In this document: positions 10,796 through 22,309 of the stretch, one piece after another | Layout of the letters: every line of letters starts with the position of its first letter | Position numbering within the stretch: position 1 is the first letter of the stretch | Assembly (NCBI RefSeq): GCF_963678635.1 | Contig: NC_087063.1 | Coordinates: forward strand, 77,457,617-77,521,616 | Reading direction: 5' to 3' | Length of the DNA: 64,000 nt | From: Symsagittifera roscoffensis | Lineage: Eukaryota; Xenacoelomorpha; Acoela; Convolutidae | The notes under the pieces: model-generated | Database searches by the model: none | What the model saw: the letters and a program-made list of their open reading frames with translations, nothing else | What the model was told of the DNA's origin: nothing | Translations under genes and position numbers: made by a program

Positions 10796-11335
10796 TTGTT
10801 CCGACTTTCGATACGAAAGAAACGGAATATTTGTGCTCGGGGTGGATTTTTTTTTCTTCAGACAAATTTCGACTTTTTAACTAGCCATTTTTGGTCAAAT
10901 TTTTTTATATCATTCGAAAGGTATTGAGCTCAATACGTTGTCCTGAGCTCAAATTTGAAAAGATATTTCACCTGTGATCATTTTTCGTAAAGTTACGGGG
11001 GTTTAATGATTGCTATTTTGGCCAATTTGGGACAATTAATGCGCGATATATTTCGCGCAATTAACGCGTAAGCGGAGAGCTAATCCGTCTTAGAAATTGT
11101 TCCAAATTGGTTAAAAGAAGCTTATTTGCCATAATTGGTTTGTTACAAGGAGCGAAATCTATCATTTTGTACTTTATATGGCGTGTGGGGAGCTTATTTC
11201 ATAAAAAAATTCAAAATTTAGAAAAAAAAATTTTCCTTTTGTTTTATTTCATTGAATTTTTAAGGTTATTACTGCTCCATAAGCCTTAAAAGGCAGTCGG
11301 AACATTCAGGGCTTCGCTCTGATACGAGTAGTCTT
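10796..11335 (-). repeat. Dispersed repeat A, copy 1
   Basis: About 540 bp, present again at 30627-31159, 31160-31653 plus 38962-39009, and 43375-43908. On the minus strand it starts CAAGACTACTCGTATC and ends CGTATCGAAAGTCGGAACAA. Shared landmarks are ATTCCGACTGCC-type sequence, a GCGCGAAATATATCGCGC palindrome and an ACTTTCG-TAT-CGAAAGT hairpin near the end. It lacks obvious long terminal inverted repeats and any ORF of substance. Its class is unknown; a non-autonomous DNA transposon is possible. Confidence 0.8.
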
Positions 11336-11339
11336 GTTT

Positions 11340-13250
11340 GGCTTTTATAATTGAATGTTTAAAATTTTTTCATCTCTGTGTTTTAGTTTTTTGTATCATA
11401 GAAAATTACTTTCAAACTGTTTAAATTTCGTCTGCTCTCTTGGCTCTGAAACTTTTACTCATAGGCGAAGCTATCACTACACATCTCAGGCAAAAAAAAT
11501 GCCAACATGAGCTTAAAACTCAATAACTACTAGAAGATTTAATTATTTTTTTTTTGCTATTCACTGATGATGTATGAAAGTATAGCCAGCTTGTCTAAGC
11601 ATAGTATCTTCAACTTCATCGAAGTTAAATTGAGCAAAATGTTTTGTGTCTCTAGGTTTTTTTTGTGCCAAGTAGTTTTAACGTGGTACCACTATTGCAA
11701 CCGAAATTGTTCAGGCTGTTGTAGACCTGAAGCTTTGAGGTGAAACGAGGGCTCGGTCTCACTCGCTATCATTACCATGGCAGGGGATCAAAAACACGGT
11801 CAGAAGCTCTCAAAGTGAGCACCTTACCTTATGCTTAGTGCCCTTCAAAATTTAGCCTTTACAGAAAGAATTTGAAATACAAAGGTTTTTTAATGACAAT
11901 GGGTTCGAACTCAACATATTGTAGCTGCTCCATACTCAAAAACAGACAAAAGAATGCAGTTATGATGCAGATATCACTGTGTGGTTTGAATGTCAGAGAC
12001 AATTTGCACAAAAATGATTTTTTAAAAAAAACATGATAGTTGCATTCGAAAAAATTGACTGGTAGTACAGTGCTGATTTAATATATCCAGAAAAAAAAAT
12101 TGAATTTTCAAACGCGTTTTTCTCAAGTTGGGTTATGATAGATAAAAAGTCAAAAGAACAAAAGTTGCTGAGAATTGTATCAGAAATTTTATGGCGCAAT
12201 TTTTAACCGAATTTCTTAACTAAAATTTTACCCCAAAATAGAACATTTTTTAATTTATCAAGAGTTATGCTGTCACTACGAAGTTAATTGTCGAAAAAAT
12301 TATATCAAAAGAAGCCTCTCTCACAGCCCAATAAAGTTGTTTAGAGGTATAACTTACAAAAATTGCGTAAAATCTTTAAATTTTGCTTTTAGCTAAATAT
12401 TTTGATTTGTATACAGTAAAAATTACCTTTTTTGATAAAGATTTTTGAAAAAATTATTTTTCTAGAACTAGTTTCAGCGTAAATCTGGAATATTATAATA
12501 GCTAAAATGAACTATTTTTGCGAAAATTTTGGTTACAAATTTTGGAGAAAAAATGCACCATATTAGTTGTGCTGAAATTCCAAGCAACTTTTGTGCTCTT
12601 CACTTTTTGTGTAATCGTAACCCTATTTGAGAAAAAAAGAATTTGAAGTTTTCAATGTTGTTCGTAGTCTCCGGTTAATTCATATCAGCAGTGTAGAACA
12701 AAAGCTTCAAATTGTACGCTTGTGAGAGCAGCAGCAATTTTTAAAACACAATTTTAAAAACTTTAGAATGTTTATGCATGACTAATTAACGCCGTCAATC
12801 ATATAGCCATTTCTTTGGAAAAAGAAGAAATTTGGAAAATATGGTGGAAAAAAGTCGCATTCTTTTGCAAATTGAAACTTTTCCCTTGCAAGCAATACCA
12901 AGAACAAACTGAAATATTTAGTTTCTGGTCAACTTTAGCTCGAACATAATGACTTTCCGCAACATAACCAAAACTGATTTCTGAACCGCAATAATTTGCC
13001 GCCCGCCCTATAACTTAATCGAAAGCTGTTATTATATTGAAGGTGAAATTTTTAGATTTCAACTCGAAGCATCGAAATCTTTCTTTTTCACTCAAAATAA
13101 GTTTTTTTAATGGATCATTCAAAAAATTGATGTACTTCGAATAACACTGAAATTGAAATATCTAACTAAATCTTTAATTTATCTAAATCGAGTTCTAAAT
13201 GTATATATACCTTTTTTCGTATCCAATTTTATATCAAAATAGTCTTTCGC
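11340..13250. other. AT-rich intergenic DNA
   Basis: I found no convincing coding region, repeat unit or inverted-repeat pair. Short open frames here have no recognisable features. Confidence 0.5.
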
Positions 13251-13255
13251 TAGTT

Positions 13256-14194
13256 TTAACGATCCTTAATTCCCTTGGCAACTGATTTTTTTCCCAATAT
13301 TTTAAGCACCTGTTCTACAACGTGGTCTTCTAAAAAGGGGAGAAGCTCTTTCATGATTTCCTGGATTGGTTTCTTGTCTCCATCATCCTTTTCCTGAGCA
13401 AACTGTTCCAATAAGTGTCCTGCTATCTCTACCAGCGTCAACCCGACCGTAGTTCCCAGAGGCCCGAGAATCGGTGCTGCTGCACTTAAAGCTAACTTAG
13501 CCACTGGTTTGAATGTTCGCCTTCCGATATTAAACAGCGTCCTGAACACCGGCATGGTCACGGCTTTCAACTTCGAGAAGAATCCGGTCTTTGCTCCATT
13601 CTGAACTATCTCAAGTGCGCCTCCGGGATATTTCTGTGGCGCATCCCAATTTTTTCTTAGATCCATTTCATCGCGTGAACAACCTCCCCCTTGGTAAAAA
13701 TCGTTCGCAGTTCCACAGTCTTTTTCCTGTTGATCTGTAGGGACAATAATTTGTTCCAAGTCACATTTATGACATGTGAGCGACAGTATTTTATCGTCAA
13801 TGGGTATAATTTGGAACTCACGCAGGCTAGAATTGGAACAGTTGTGTCTTTCACAACAAATTTCTCTTTCCAAAACAGTCAAGTCAAATTTGTAATCCAG
13901 AAAATCAAAATGGTCCAGCAAAGGTAGTTTAAATATGAAAACCGGATAATCACAGGAAACACAAAGAACTCGGTTTCTATTTCTGTAAAAGTGGGTGTAG
14001 GTTCCCGCGCAAACTTCGCAAAACGAGCGGAACAGCCTGTGGTTGTTAGGACACCAAAGATAGCCTTCGTCCTCGATAACAAATTCGGGATGACCATCAC
14101 TGTCGAAAGTCGTGGCGTGGAAATCGCACTTTTGACAACATATAAATGCTTCACAATGTTGATTGTGTTCGAATTTTTCTTCATAAGTTGCCAT
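13256..14194 (-). CDS. Cysteine-rich putative zinc-binding protein, unknown function
   Basis: I do not recognise this intronless gene of 312 codons. It is clearly less AT-rich than its surroundings, which supports it being real. The N-terminal ~170 residues are rich in Cys: C14, C19, C20, C23, C48 (CPNNH), C59-X2-C62, C78-X2-C81, C113, C114, C119, C141-X2-C144, C160 and C172. The spacing suggests two to four zinc-ribbon modules. After a Gly-rich linker comes a basic segment and then an apolar Ala/Gly/Leu-rich stretch (about 231-265) that could be an amphipathic or membrane-seeking helix. It ends with a charged helical region and a Lys-rich tail. No signal peptide is seen. The start is the first Met, ahead of the Cys modules. 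It could be a host gene, a transposon gene or a captured foreign gene. Confidence 0.65.
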   Translation of the reverse strand: MATYEEKFEHNQHCEAFICCQKCDFHATTFDSDGHPEFVIEDEGYLWCPNNHRLFRSFCEVCAGTYTHFYRNRNRVLCVSCDYPVFIFKLPLLDHFDFLDYKFDLTVLEREICCERHNCSNSSLREFQIIPIDDKILSLTCHKCDLEQIIVPTDQQEKDCGTANDFYQGGGCSRDEMDLRKNWDAPQKYPGGALEIVQNGAKTGFFSKLKAVTMPVFRTLFNIGRRTFKPVAKLALSAAAPILGPLGTTVGLTLVEIAGHLLEQFAQEKDDGDKKPIQEIMKELLPFLEDHVVEQVLKILGKKSVAKGIKDR

Positions 14195-14199
14195 TACTT

Positions 14200-14914
14200 A
14201 ATCAATATGTGATGCCGGCAAATAAGACGAAAGCTGTTATGACGACAAAAGGTTCACAGTTATGAAGCTTCCATGCAAGCTTTAGATAATTTTTGAAAAC
14301 CAAAAAAGTTAATTCGGGATAAATTGAACATTTAATTTACTCGAAAAAAAATATTTGGAAAATGTATCACAAAGCTTTGAATTTTTCTGCAAACTGCTAG
14401 CTTTTGAAAAATTTAAATATCGTCGAATTTCATCCTTTGGATTTTGTCAATCGTGAGAAAATACAAAAGTAAGACTCTACTATTAGTGTGATTACAACAA
14501 GGAAAATAGTTATTGGTGTCGTCCGAATATTTTTGTCCGTCTTATTTACGCGGCACTTTTATCAATTTCTCAGAAAAGTCTACAAAATGTGCACAGTAAT
14601 TTATTCAAAGATTAAATAACTAGTGATACGTATAGAATCTGTTTGTTCAAACTGTACTGAAGCAAATATTCAGTCATGTAACCAGAACAAATTTGTGCGA
14701 ATATTTACTGAAAGCAGACTTAGTAATACCTGGTTCAGAGCTATCTTATGTATGTCGACATAATTTTGTCGTTATGAACAAGCATATTTAACTATTATAG
14801 CAGAAAAAAGTATGTAGAAGCAAAAAATACGAATAGGCACTGGAATTTTTCTGCATAATTGTATTTTAGATGTGCCACCAAGTCAAATCAAATCTTGGGG
14901 GTAAGTCTGTGGTG
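14200..14914. other. Upstream region of the Cys-rich gene
   Basis: AT-rich DNA that should contain the promoter of the minus-strand gene at 13256-14194. I could not point to a convincing TATA box or initiator. Confidence 0.35.
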
Positions 14915-16366
14915 CTACTATGATAGAGTGGTCCAACGAAAAGCAACTATGATAGACAGGTCCCGCATGCAACTCGCATGGTATAATTTGAAAACTTGTT
15001 TTTATCAAGAAATATGCTCGCTTCAACTTACCCGCACTGTTAAAAATGGTTTCGGATCGATTTAAATTGAATTTAAATCGATTTTAAATCGATCCAAATT
15101 GATTAACAACGCACCTTTCACGAACTTAAATGGATTTTATATCGATTTAAATTGATATTCTTTGAAAATTTTGGACCGAATCAACAAGTGTCTAAAAAAT
15201 CGATTTGGATGGATTTTCCGACTCACTAAAATCCATCCTAAACTCGCTTAAATTCGTTCAAATCTTAGTTAAATCCACATAAAATTGATTTGAATCGATC
15301 TTTACGAAAATTTTGAATCAATTTAAGTGTCTTAGAAATCAATTTAAATCAATTTGGATAAATTTTCAGACTCACCAAAATCATTTTTTTTGCTAACACG
15401 GCAAAAAACATAATCTTTAGAAAAAAAAATTGAAGTATTCAATTCTAAATTTTTTGAAAAAAAACAACAAACGTGCCAGATGTTATAGAATTCAATAAAA
15501 TGATCCAAAAAAATCATATTTTAGGCTTGAAAATGTGCAATAAAATCATAGAAAATTATTGTAATTCAGATTATAGGCAAAATCCAATGTAACAAACAAG
15601 AAAAAGGTGAGAATAATTTAGATTTTGATCTCAATAACATGCAATTAAATCAAACAAAATCATGAATGAAAATCAGATTTTGAGCAGAAACTTATGAAAC
15701 GAATCAAGAAAAGGGTCAATACAGATCAGTGTTTGAACTCAAAATATGCAAGGAAATTATGGAACTTTATCGATATTTTGGTCTTTTTATTTGGTCTTTT
15801 TTGCTACGATGTGTGCTACAATACGCTATGGATAAAAATAAAAAACAATAGGCAATGAAAAAACGCAATAAAAATTTGAAACTGATGAAACTGGAATGAA
15901 AAATATCAGTTTGAATTGATTTAAATCCGTTTTAATCCCCTAAAAATAAAAACAAATCAAGACTGAAAAAAATGGATTTAAATCAATTTAAAATCAACTT
16001 GGATCAATTTTCTTAGCTGGGATTTAAGATCAATTTAAATCGATTTTGAATCGATCCAAATCAATCTTTATCTATCTTATTTAATCTTCGTACTTTTTTG
16101 ATACTAAAATCGATCTAAATTGGATCAGCGTATTTTTTTATACTAAAATCGATCCTAATCCATTTTTGTCAATGAGGGTACTTTATGGTTTAACAACCAT
16201 AATTGAGCGGACTTATTTTTCATCAAAACACCATGTTGGTATTTTTTTTTGAAACTGCGACACCCTTCTGAATGAAGAAATGATACTTATTAAAGGATTT
16301 CAGAGTTCTAGGGGCCTTTTTCTCAAGAGACCTGGCAATTTTCAAGGGACCACTCTATCATAGTAG
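14915..16366. mobile_element. Inverted-repeat element C, host of a nested element
   Basis: A 20-bp sequence, CTACTATGATAGAGTGGTCC (14915-14934), returns as a perfect inverted copy at 16347-16366. A partial third copy lies near 14945-14964. Between them sits the TA-flanked element B1 (15031-16178). This looks like a small inverted-repeat DNA transposon invaded by another. Only its right end is included in the tandem duplication that begins at 16328. Confidence 0.55.
15031..16178. mobile_element. TA-flanked inverted-repeat element B1
   Basis: The left end (TA)CCCGCACTGTTAAAAATGG and the reverse complement of the right end (TA)CCCTCATTGACAAAAATGG form diverged terminal inverted repeats. TA at 15029-15030 and 16179-16180 suggests Tc1/mariner-type target duplication. 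Sub-terminal regions are packed with AAATCGATTT-type palindromic words. The middle has diverged copies of the 108-bp unit seen in B2. There is no transposase ORF, so it is non-autonomous. It is an older, shorter relative of B2. Confidence 0.7.
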
Positions 16367-16454
16367 TATACCCGTACCAGGAAAATTCTTTATTTCTAAC
16401 CTGAAATACTTTGTATCTAATCTAATTTCTGATCAGAAATTTTTTTGAAATGTT

Positions 16455-16663
16455 GGCTCTTTTTCCTTCCCTCCCACCTGCAAATTTTTTTACTAGTGAA
16501 GTGACTGTTCACATTAACCGATCATTCTGTAATTATACATGCGGACTAATTAGGATGAGGATGTGCAATACACATTTGATCTTCATATTTAACCTTGTAA
16601 AACCACTCGTTGCATCATAAAATTGATGGTCGTGGGAGGTTGGAGGGGGAAGGAATAAGAGCC
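16455..16663. mobile_element. MITE D, copy 1 (hAT-like)
   Basis: 209 bp with terminal inverted repeats (GGCTCTTTTTCCTTCCC against the complement of GGGGGAAGGAATAAGAGCC). It is flanked by a perfect 8-bp direct repeat GAAATGTT (16447-16454, 16664-16671). An 8-bp duplication fits the hAT superfamily. It is nested in R2. Confidence 0.8.
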
Positions 16664-16767
16664 GAAATGTTTAAATAAAGCATGTATTTTCTTTAAATTC
16701 TTTGTTTCTCATCCTAATCCTTATCAGAAATTAGCTAAATCTAGGATATTTTTAGCTAGAAAAAAGG

Positions 16768-16831
16768 TTGGCCTAGAACCTGTGAGTCTCTGACTCATTG
16801 ACGTTTGCTCTATCCACTAGGCTACAGACCT
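16768..16831 (-). ncRNA. tRNA-derived SINE-like segment, copy 1
   Basis: On the minus strand it reads TGTAGCCTAGTGGATAGAGC (A-box region) and, after about 30 nt, GGTTCTAGGCC (B-box-like). The stems are not all complementary, so it is a tRNA relic inside R2 rather than a functional tRNA. Confidence 0.55.
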
Positions 16832-17144
16832 TGATGGAGGAAACTAGTTTTAGCAGTATAACACTTGTCTTAAAAAAAGTGTAAGTTTGCATTGTATTGC
16901 TACTGTTATTTTGTATAATCGAAGCATGTTTATTTCTCGTTGCGATTGAGCAGTGAAATGATTTCTGGTTAATTTTTTTCCAGAAAGTTTTTATTTTTAA
17001 ACTAGAAAAGAAATAGATCACTTCTGCACGGAAAACACGAGAAAATAGATAAGCTACATAAAATTTCTATCTAGAAAAACAGCGTCCGTTGGGTACGGGT
17101 ATTGATTTGAGTCAATTTAAGTAGTAAATGAATCTGCCGAAGAA

Positions 17145-17190
17145 AGTTCCGCAAAACAAACTTGGTATACCAAGTCTGTTTTGCGGAACT
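17145..17190. repeat. 46-bp near-perfect palindrome, copy 1
   Basis: AGTTCCGCAAAAC...GTTTTGCGGAACT, centred on TATA at 17166-17169, with one mismatch pair. It could extrude as a hairpin with almost no loop, or mark a fused pair of transposon ends. Confidence 0.9.
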
Positions 17191-18516
17191 ATTTTCGGTA
17201 GAATAACTTTTTGGTGTGCGGAAAAATCTTTCAGCAAAACGAACTTACGCCAGAGATTTGATGTGAATGACCTGAATCATCTAAAAGGCAAATGTATAAC
17301 GAAACGCCAAAAAATTGCAGATCAAATTCAGCCGTGGTTTATATTCATAATTTGAGTTTGAATTGATTTTTGTGGTAATTTACTGCTCGAATGGTGCGTG
17401 AGATAATCAAACACAAGGACGATAGATAATAATCCTAACTGCTTTGCAACGAGCAACACTGAAAAACCTTACTGCTAGTTAAATTGAGCTTTATGAAAAC
17501 AGCTGCATAATCTAATAGCTGTTTTTTGATAGCTTTGCCTATAGTTTCTTATTTTTTCACATGATCTACCAATTATTTGCACTAATTCATACCGAACTTA
17601 ACCATGGAACGCTGCTGTTCTTTAAAGATAGGTTGAAGCTAGTTTTGATTATTTCTTGGTTAATGTTTGACTCAATACATGGAAAAATTTTGAGAGTTGT
17701 TTTTGAAGGTCAAGAAATAGAGTAATTACTTTTCAGCTGAGTTTCATTGCTTTGTAGCGGGAGAAACTTTTGTTCGGGAAAACTAGTTCTCAAAACAACA
17801 AAAAACAGCACAATTTTTTTAAAAAAATTGTTTTGTTTCTTTATAATCTTTGTTTTTTATTTTGCGGAGACAATTGTAGTAAATATTTGCCTAACTTACT
17901 TCATTTTTCAGCCAATTTATCGTCATTTTCAAAAAAGTATGTTAACAAAAAGCATAAATAAAGATTCGCTTAGGCGGATAGAGGTCAGCAAGGCCATTGG
18001 CAGGCCGTCAGACAAAAAATCAAACCTCAAGGACTAAATATTGCTTTACCATGTCCCTATGTTATGGTGGCAACCACATTAAATTTTAACCCGAAGCCTT
18101 AAAATTTACAAGTAACTCAAACATCACTAATCTATACCCGTGTGTTTACATTCTGTAAATAAGTATCAATCTGCTTGTAAATTCTCGTGTATTCAGTTTT
18201 TCGGGTTCTACACATGCTGGTTTTATTTAAATTTCTTAAAACTTTGAAGCCTGCCTTCTCTGTTGACGCTTGAAATAAGACTGAACTAGTGCCACTCATT
18301 TTGAGGACAAGTTGGCCAAGTGCTTTAAGCTAATGGAACGCCATAAATAGTTAGATCATTCCGACGCTTGATCGAGTCCTCCAGGCCAGTTGCTGATACA
18401 TGTATTAAAACTGCAGTTTTAAAGGAAAAAAAATTGGGACATGCGGGGATCATCCCTCACAGACAGTTTTTCGCAACGCAATTCGGGGATTCAAAACCGC
18501 TCTTAAATGCTTTATT
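17191..18516. other. Single-copy-looking DNA inside the duplicated unit
   Basis: I see no gene. Short open frames (75-96 codons) lack recognisable domains and are repeated exactly in copy 2 only because the whole unit is duplicated. Confidence 0.45.
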
Positions 18517-19014
18517 TACCCGCACTGACAGAAATGGTTTCCGGTCGATTTAAATTGATTTAAAATCGATTTTAAATCGATTTTAAATCGATTTAAATCG
18601 ATTAACCATGTACATTTTACGAACTCAAACGGATTTTAAATCAATTTAAATCAATTTTTTTGAAAATTTTAAATCGATTTAAGTGTCTAAAAAATCGATT
18701 TAAATCGATTTGGATGGATTTTCCGACTCACTAAAATCCATAGGAATCTCACTTAAATCCATCAGAATCTCACTTAAATCCATTTTAAATCGATTTAAAT
18801 TGATGTTTTTGAAAATTTTATATCGATTTAAGTGTCTAAAAAATCGATTTAAATCGATTTCGATGGATTTTAGTACACACTAAAATCGATTTTTTTTTGC
18901 TAACAAGGCAAAAAAAAACATGCAATTTAGAAAACTAATTGAAAAACTTTATTCTTGATTTTTTAAATAAAAACACACGTGCCAGATATTTCAGAATTCA
19001 AGAAATAAATAAAA

Positions 19015-19700
19015 AAAGTTGATATAAATCAGATTTTGTGCAAAAAAATATGTAACAAATCAAGAAAATTGTCAAAAGAAACCAGAATTTGAGCTCAAAA
19101 ATATGCAATGAAATCATAGAAAATCATCATTGTAAATCAGATTTTGTGCATTAACATATGTAACAAATCAAAAAAATTGTCAAAATAAACCAGATTTTGA
19201 GCCAAAAAATATGCAATCAAATCATAGAAAATCATCATTGTAAATCAGATTTTGTGCATTAACATAAGTAACAAATCAAGAAAATTGTCAAAATAAACCA
19301 GATTTTGAGCTCAAAAATATGCAATGAAATCATAGAAAATCATCATTGTAAATCAGATTTTGTGCATTAACATATGTAACAAATCAAGAAAATTGTCAAA
19401 ATAAACCAGATTTTGAGCTCTAAAATATGCAATGAAATCATAAAAAATCATCATTGTAAATCAGATTTTGTGCATTAACATATGTATCAAATCAAGAAAA
19501 TTGTCAAAATAAACCAGATTTTGAGCTCAAAATTATGCAATGAAATCATAGAAAAACATCATTGTAAATCAGATTTTGTTCATTAACATATGTAACAAAT
19601 CAAGAAAATTGTCAAAATAAACCAGATTTTGAGCTCAAAAATATGCAATGAAATCATCGAAAATCATCATTGTAAATCAGGTTTTGAGTTCAAAAAATGT
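19015..19700 (+). repeat. 108-bp tandem array in B2, copy 1
   Basis: The landmark ATTTTGTGCATTAAC recurs at 19141, 19249, 19357 and onward every 108 bp; about six units in all, with few differences. Each unit also contains AAACCAGATTTTGAGC. Diverged units are visible in element B1. Confidence 0.92.
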
Positions 19701-20085
19701 TCCATTCTTAAGATTGTTTTGCTTCTTTTTCTTTTGAATGTGACGTTCATTTGTTGCATTGACATTCATTTGTTGCCTAAGAAAGGAGCAAAATTCAGCT
19801 ATTGAGTAACATAAAAATGAAACAAAATTATCAAATTTTTGAATAATCAAAAATAACCAACTTTAGTTCAAAACGTAGAAAAGACTTTATATGCGTTGGA
19901 ATACGCATCTCAACAAAGTGAGAAGAATCCAGACCCCACCTACTTCGAGATACTTGACAAGACCACTGGTATGTATGATGTAGTCATCACTCACGCTATC
20001 ACTACCGGCTCTAATTATTACTCCCGGATCTGCAATGTCCAACAAAATAGTCATTTTAGTAGGGCCGGTAGCTCACTAAGAGAAG

Positions 20086-20280
20086 CAAGACCGCTCGTAT
20101 CAGGGCGAAGCTTTGAATGTTCCGACTGCTTTTTAAGGTCTATGGAGCATTAATAAAATGAAAAATATCAATGTAATAGATAAAACAAAAATAAAATTTT
20201 TTGAAAAAATTTGAGATTTTATCTAAAAACATCCCCCCACACGCCATATTAAGTACAAAGTAATTAAAATAAGGTAAATA
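20086..20280 (+). repeat. Truncated repeat A inside B2, copy 1
   Basis: Starts with the repeat A landmark CGCTCGTATCAGGGCGAAGC and runs to the CACGCCATATTAAGTACAAA part, where it passes into the ~180-bp array. Confidence 0.75.
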
Positions 20281-21165
20281 AGTGCTAATCAAGCTACGAT
20301 ATTGGGCTACAGATAGCAACAAACTTTTTTGAATAGTTCTTCGAGACAGAAACAAGCAAAGCCGTGGGAAGAAACACGATTTTCCGAAAAAATCAGTTTT
20401 TCCCTAAAAAATTAAATACCCAAATACTAAGACGAAATAAACAGTGGCCATTATATCAAAATCAAGCTATGATTTTGCGCTACAGATAGCAACAAACATT
20501 TTTGAATAGTTCTTCGAGACACAGGAGAAATAAGCAAAGCAGTGGGACGAGCCACGATTTTTCAAAAAAAAAAACAATTTTTTCACTAAAAAATTAATTA
20601 CCTAAAAACTAGGAAGATTTAACCAATGTCCATTATATCAATATCAACCTACGATATTGAGCTACAGAAAGCAACAAACATTTTTGAATAGTTCTTCCAG
20701 ACAGAGGAGAAATAAGCAAAGCCGTGGGACGAAACACAATTTTTCAAAAAAAACAATTTTTCACTAAAAAATTATTTACCCAAAAACTAGGACGAAAAAA
20801 CCAGTGGCCATTATATCAAAATCAAGCTATGATTTTAGGCTACAGATTGCAACAAACATTTTTGAATAGCTCTTCGAGACAGAGGAGAAATAAACAAAGC
20901 CGTGGGACGAAACACGATTTTTCAAAAAAAAAACAATTTTTCACTAAAAAATTATTTACCCAAAAACTAGGAGGAAATAACCAGTGGCCATTATATCAAT
21001 ATCAAGCTATGATATTGGGCTACAGATAGCAACAAACATTTTTGAATAGTTCATCGAGACAGAGGAGAAATGAGCAAAGCCGTGGGACGAAATACGATTT
21101 TTCAAAAAAAAACAATTTTTCACTAAAAAATTGATTACCTAAAAACTAGGCAGATTTCACCCAAG
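20280..21165 (+). repeat. ~180-bp tandem array in B2, copy 1
   Basis: CTACAGATAGCAACAAAC-type landmarks occur at 20307, 20480, 20662, 20840 and 21020, so units are 173-182 bp. Each carries GCAAAGCCGTGGGACGA and an A-rich tract. About five units. Confidence 0.9.
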
Positions 21166-21626
21166 ATTCTCTCCGAGGCGTAGCGAGAGTCTCTGTATCC
21201 TCCGGGGGGAGGTATTTTACAAGCATTTTAGTCAATTTAACAAGCATTAATTTTACTAGGGTTAGTTTTGCAAGCATTTTAGTCAAATTTGGTATTTGTA
21301 ACGACACGTAACAAAAATTTTCATTCTTTTTTCTGTGATTCGAAAATTTGAAGGAAAAAAAAGAAGTGGAAAAAAATCGATTTAAATCGATTTAAAATCG
21401 ATTTGGATCGATTTCATTTTAGGTCAGATTTAAGATCCATTCAAATCGATTTGAAATCGACTGGAATCGATTTTTTTTAGTGTTGAAATTAAATCGATTT
21501 AAATCGATTTAAAATAAAATCGATGTGATTAACTTACTTTTTTTACAACTTAAATCGATTTCAATCTAATCTGCATACTTTTTTCATACTAAAATCGATC
21601 GAAATCCATTTTTGTCAGTGCGGGTA

Positions 21627-22300
21627 GTTTCGGCATTCCATTAGCTTGTATCGCTTTGCCAACGTGCCTTGAAAAGGAATGCTGAGTTTGCCGGACGAGG
21701 TACGTAGAAGAACAGAGTGGAGAAGAACAGGATGAGAGCGAGCGGAAGAGAGCGAGCGGGTAGTAGCCCATTGGGCTGTTCGACTCAACTACTTATACTA
21801 TATCATCAGTCTTGAGTTCAAGCTCAGGTGAAGAGCATCACTTCTTACGCTTGCTGAGAGGGGACATACTTCCTCAGCTAACGTGAACGTATAGTATGTC
21901 TTTCGCGTACGATTGTGCACTGATATGCCGTTTCTATTAGATATGCCGTTTCTACTGATATGCCGTTCCGGTCAAAACATTTGTCAGCTATTAGAGATAG
22001 AAAACTTGCGCCTTGACGTCCAAGCCGAAAATGGTTAAGAGAGTGCTTCTAGATTGATAGGGTCCGAGCTAACTGGAGTAATTTTTCTGAATTCAATCAA
22101 CTTTTCCGAACGCAAAAAGTTGTACTGAGAACTTCGTTAGTCAGTTTATGTGAGAAGAACCTATTATTAAAATGAAGACTTCACGGCAGCTGCGTACCAA
22201 TCTTTCCTATGACCCAGCATGATGCGGGGCTCCTGGATGATTATATTTCACTTTTTTCTCATATGTATCAGGAGGTATGATGCTCGCTTATTCCACTCAT
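21627..22300. other. DNA between B2 and the integrase fossil
   Basis: No supported gene. Contains short direct repeats of GATATGCCGTTTCTA near 21930-21965. Confidence 0.4.
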
Positions 22301-22309
22301 GGATGCATA

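Larger units (their letters stand above)
16371..17099. mobile_element. Repeat R2, copy 1 (short inverted ends, tRNA-like core)
   Basis: Begins CCCGTACC and ends GGTACGGG, with TA on both sides (16369-16370, 17100-17101). It carries an internal minus-strand tRNA-like segment and a nested MITE D. A reverse-oriented relative lies at 59202-59710 without the nested MITE. No ORF of significance. It could be a TA-type MITE that captured a tRNA-derived SINE, or a composite SINE. Confidence 0.65.
18519..21624. mobile_element. TA-flanked inverted-repeat element B2 carrying two satellites
   Basis: Left end CCCGCACTGACAGAAATGG and reverse-complemented right end CCCGCACTGACAAAAATGG, each preceded by TA (18517-18518, 21625-21626). 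AAATCGATTT-rich palindromic blocks lie inside both ends (about 18540-18900 and 21370-21610). The interior holds six 108-bp tandem units, a truncated repeat A and five ~180-bp tandem units. No transposase is encoded. The size of about 3.1 kb is large for a non-autonomous element and is mostly due to the arrays. Confidence 0.78.

Noticed and set aside
19015-21165. Regular repeats that could be taken for a CRISPR-like array
   Set aside because: Units are adjacent tandem copies without unique spacers, the period is 108 or ~180 bp, and the context is eukaryotic.
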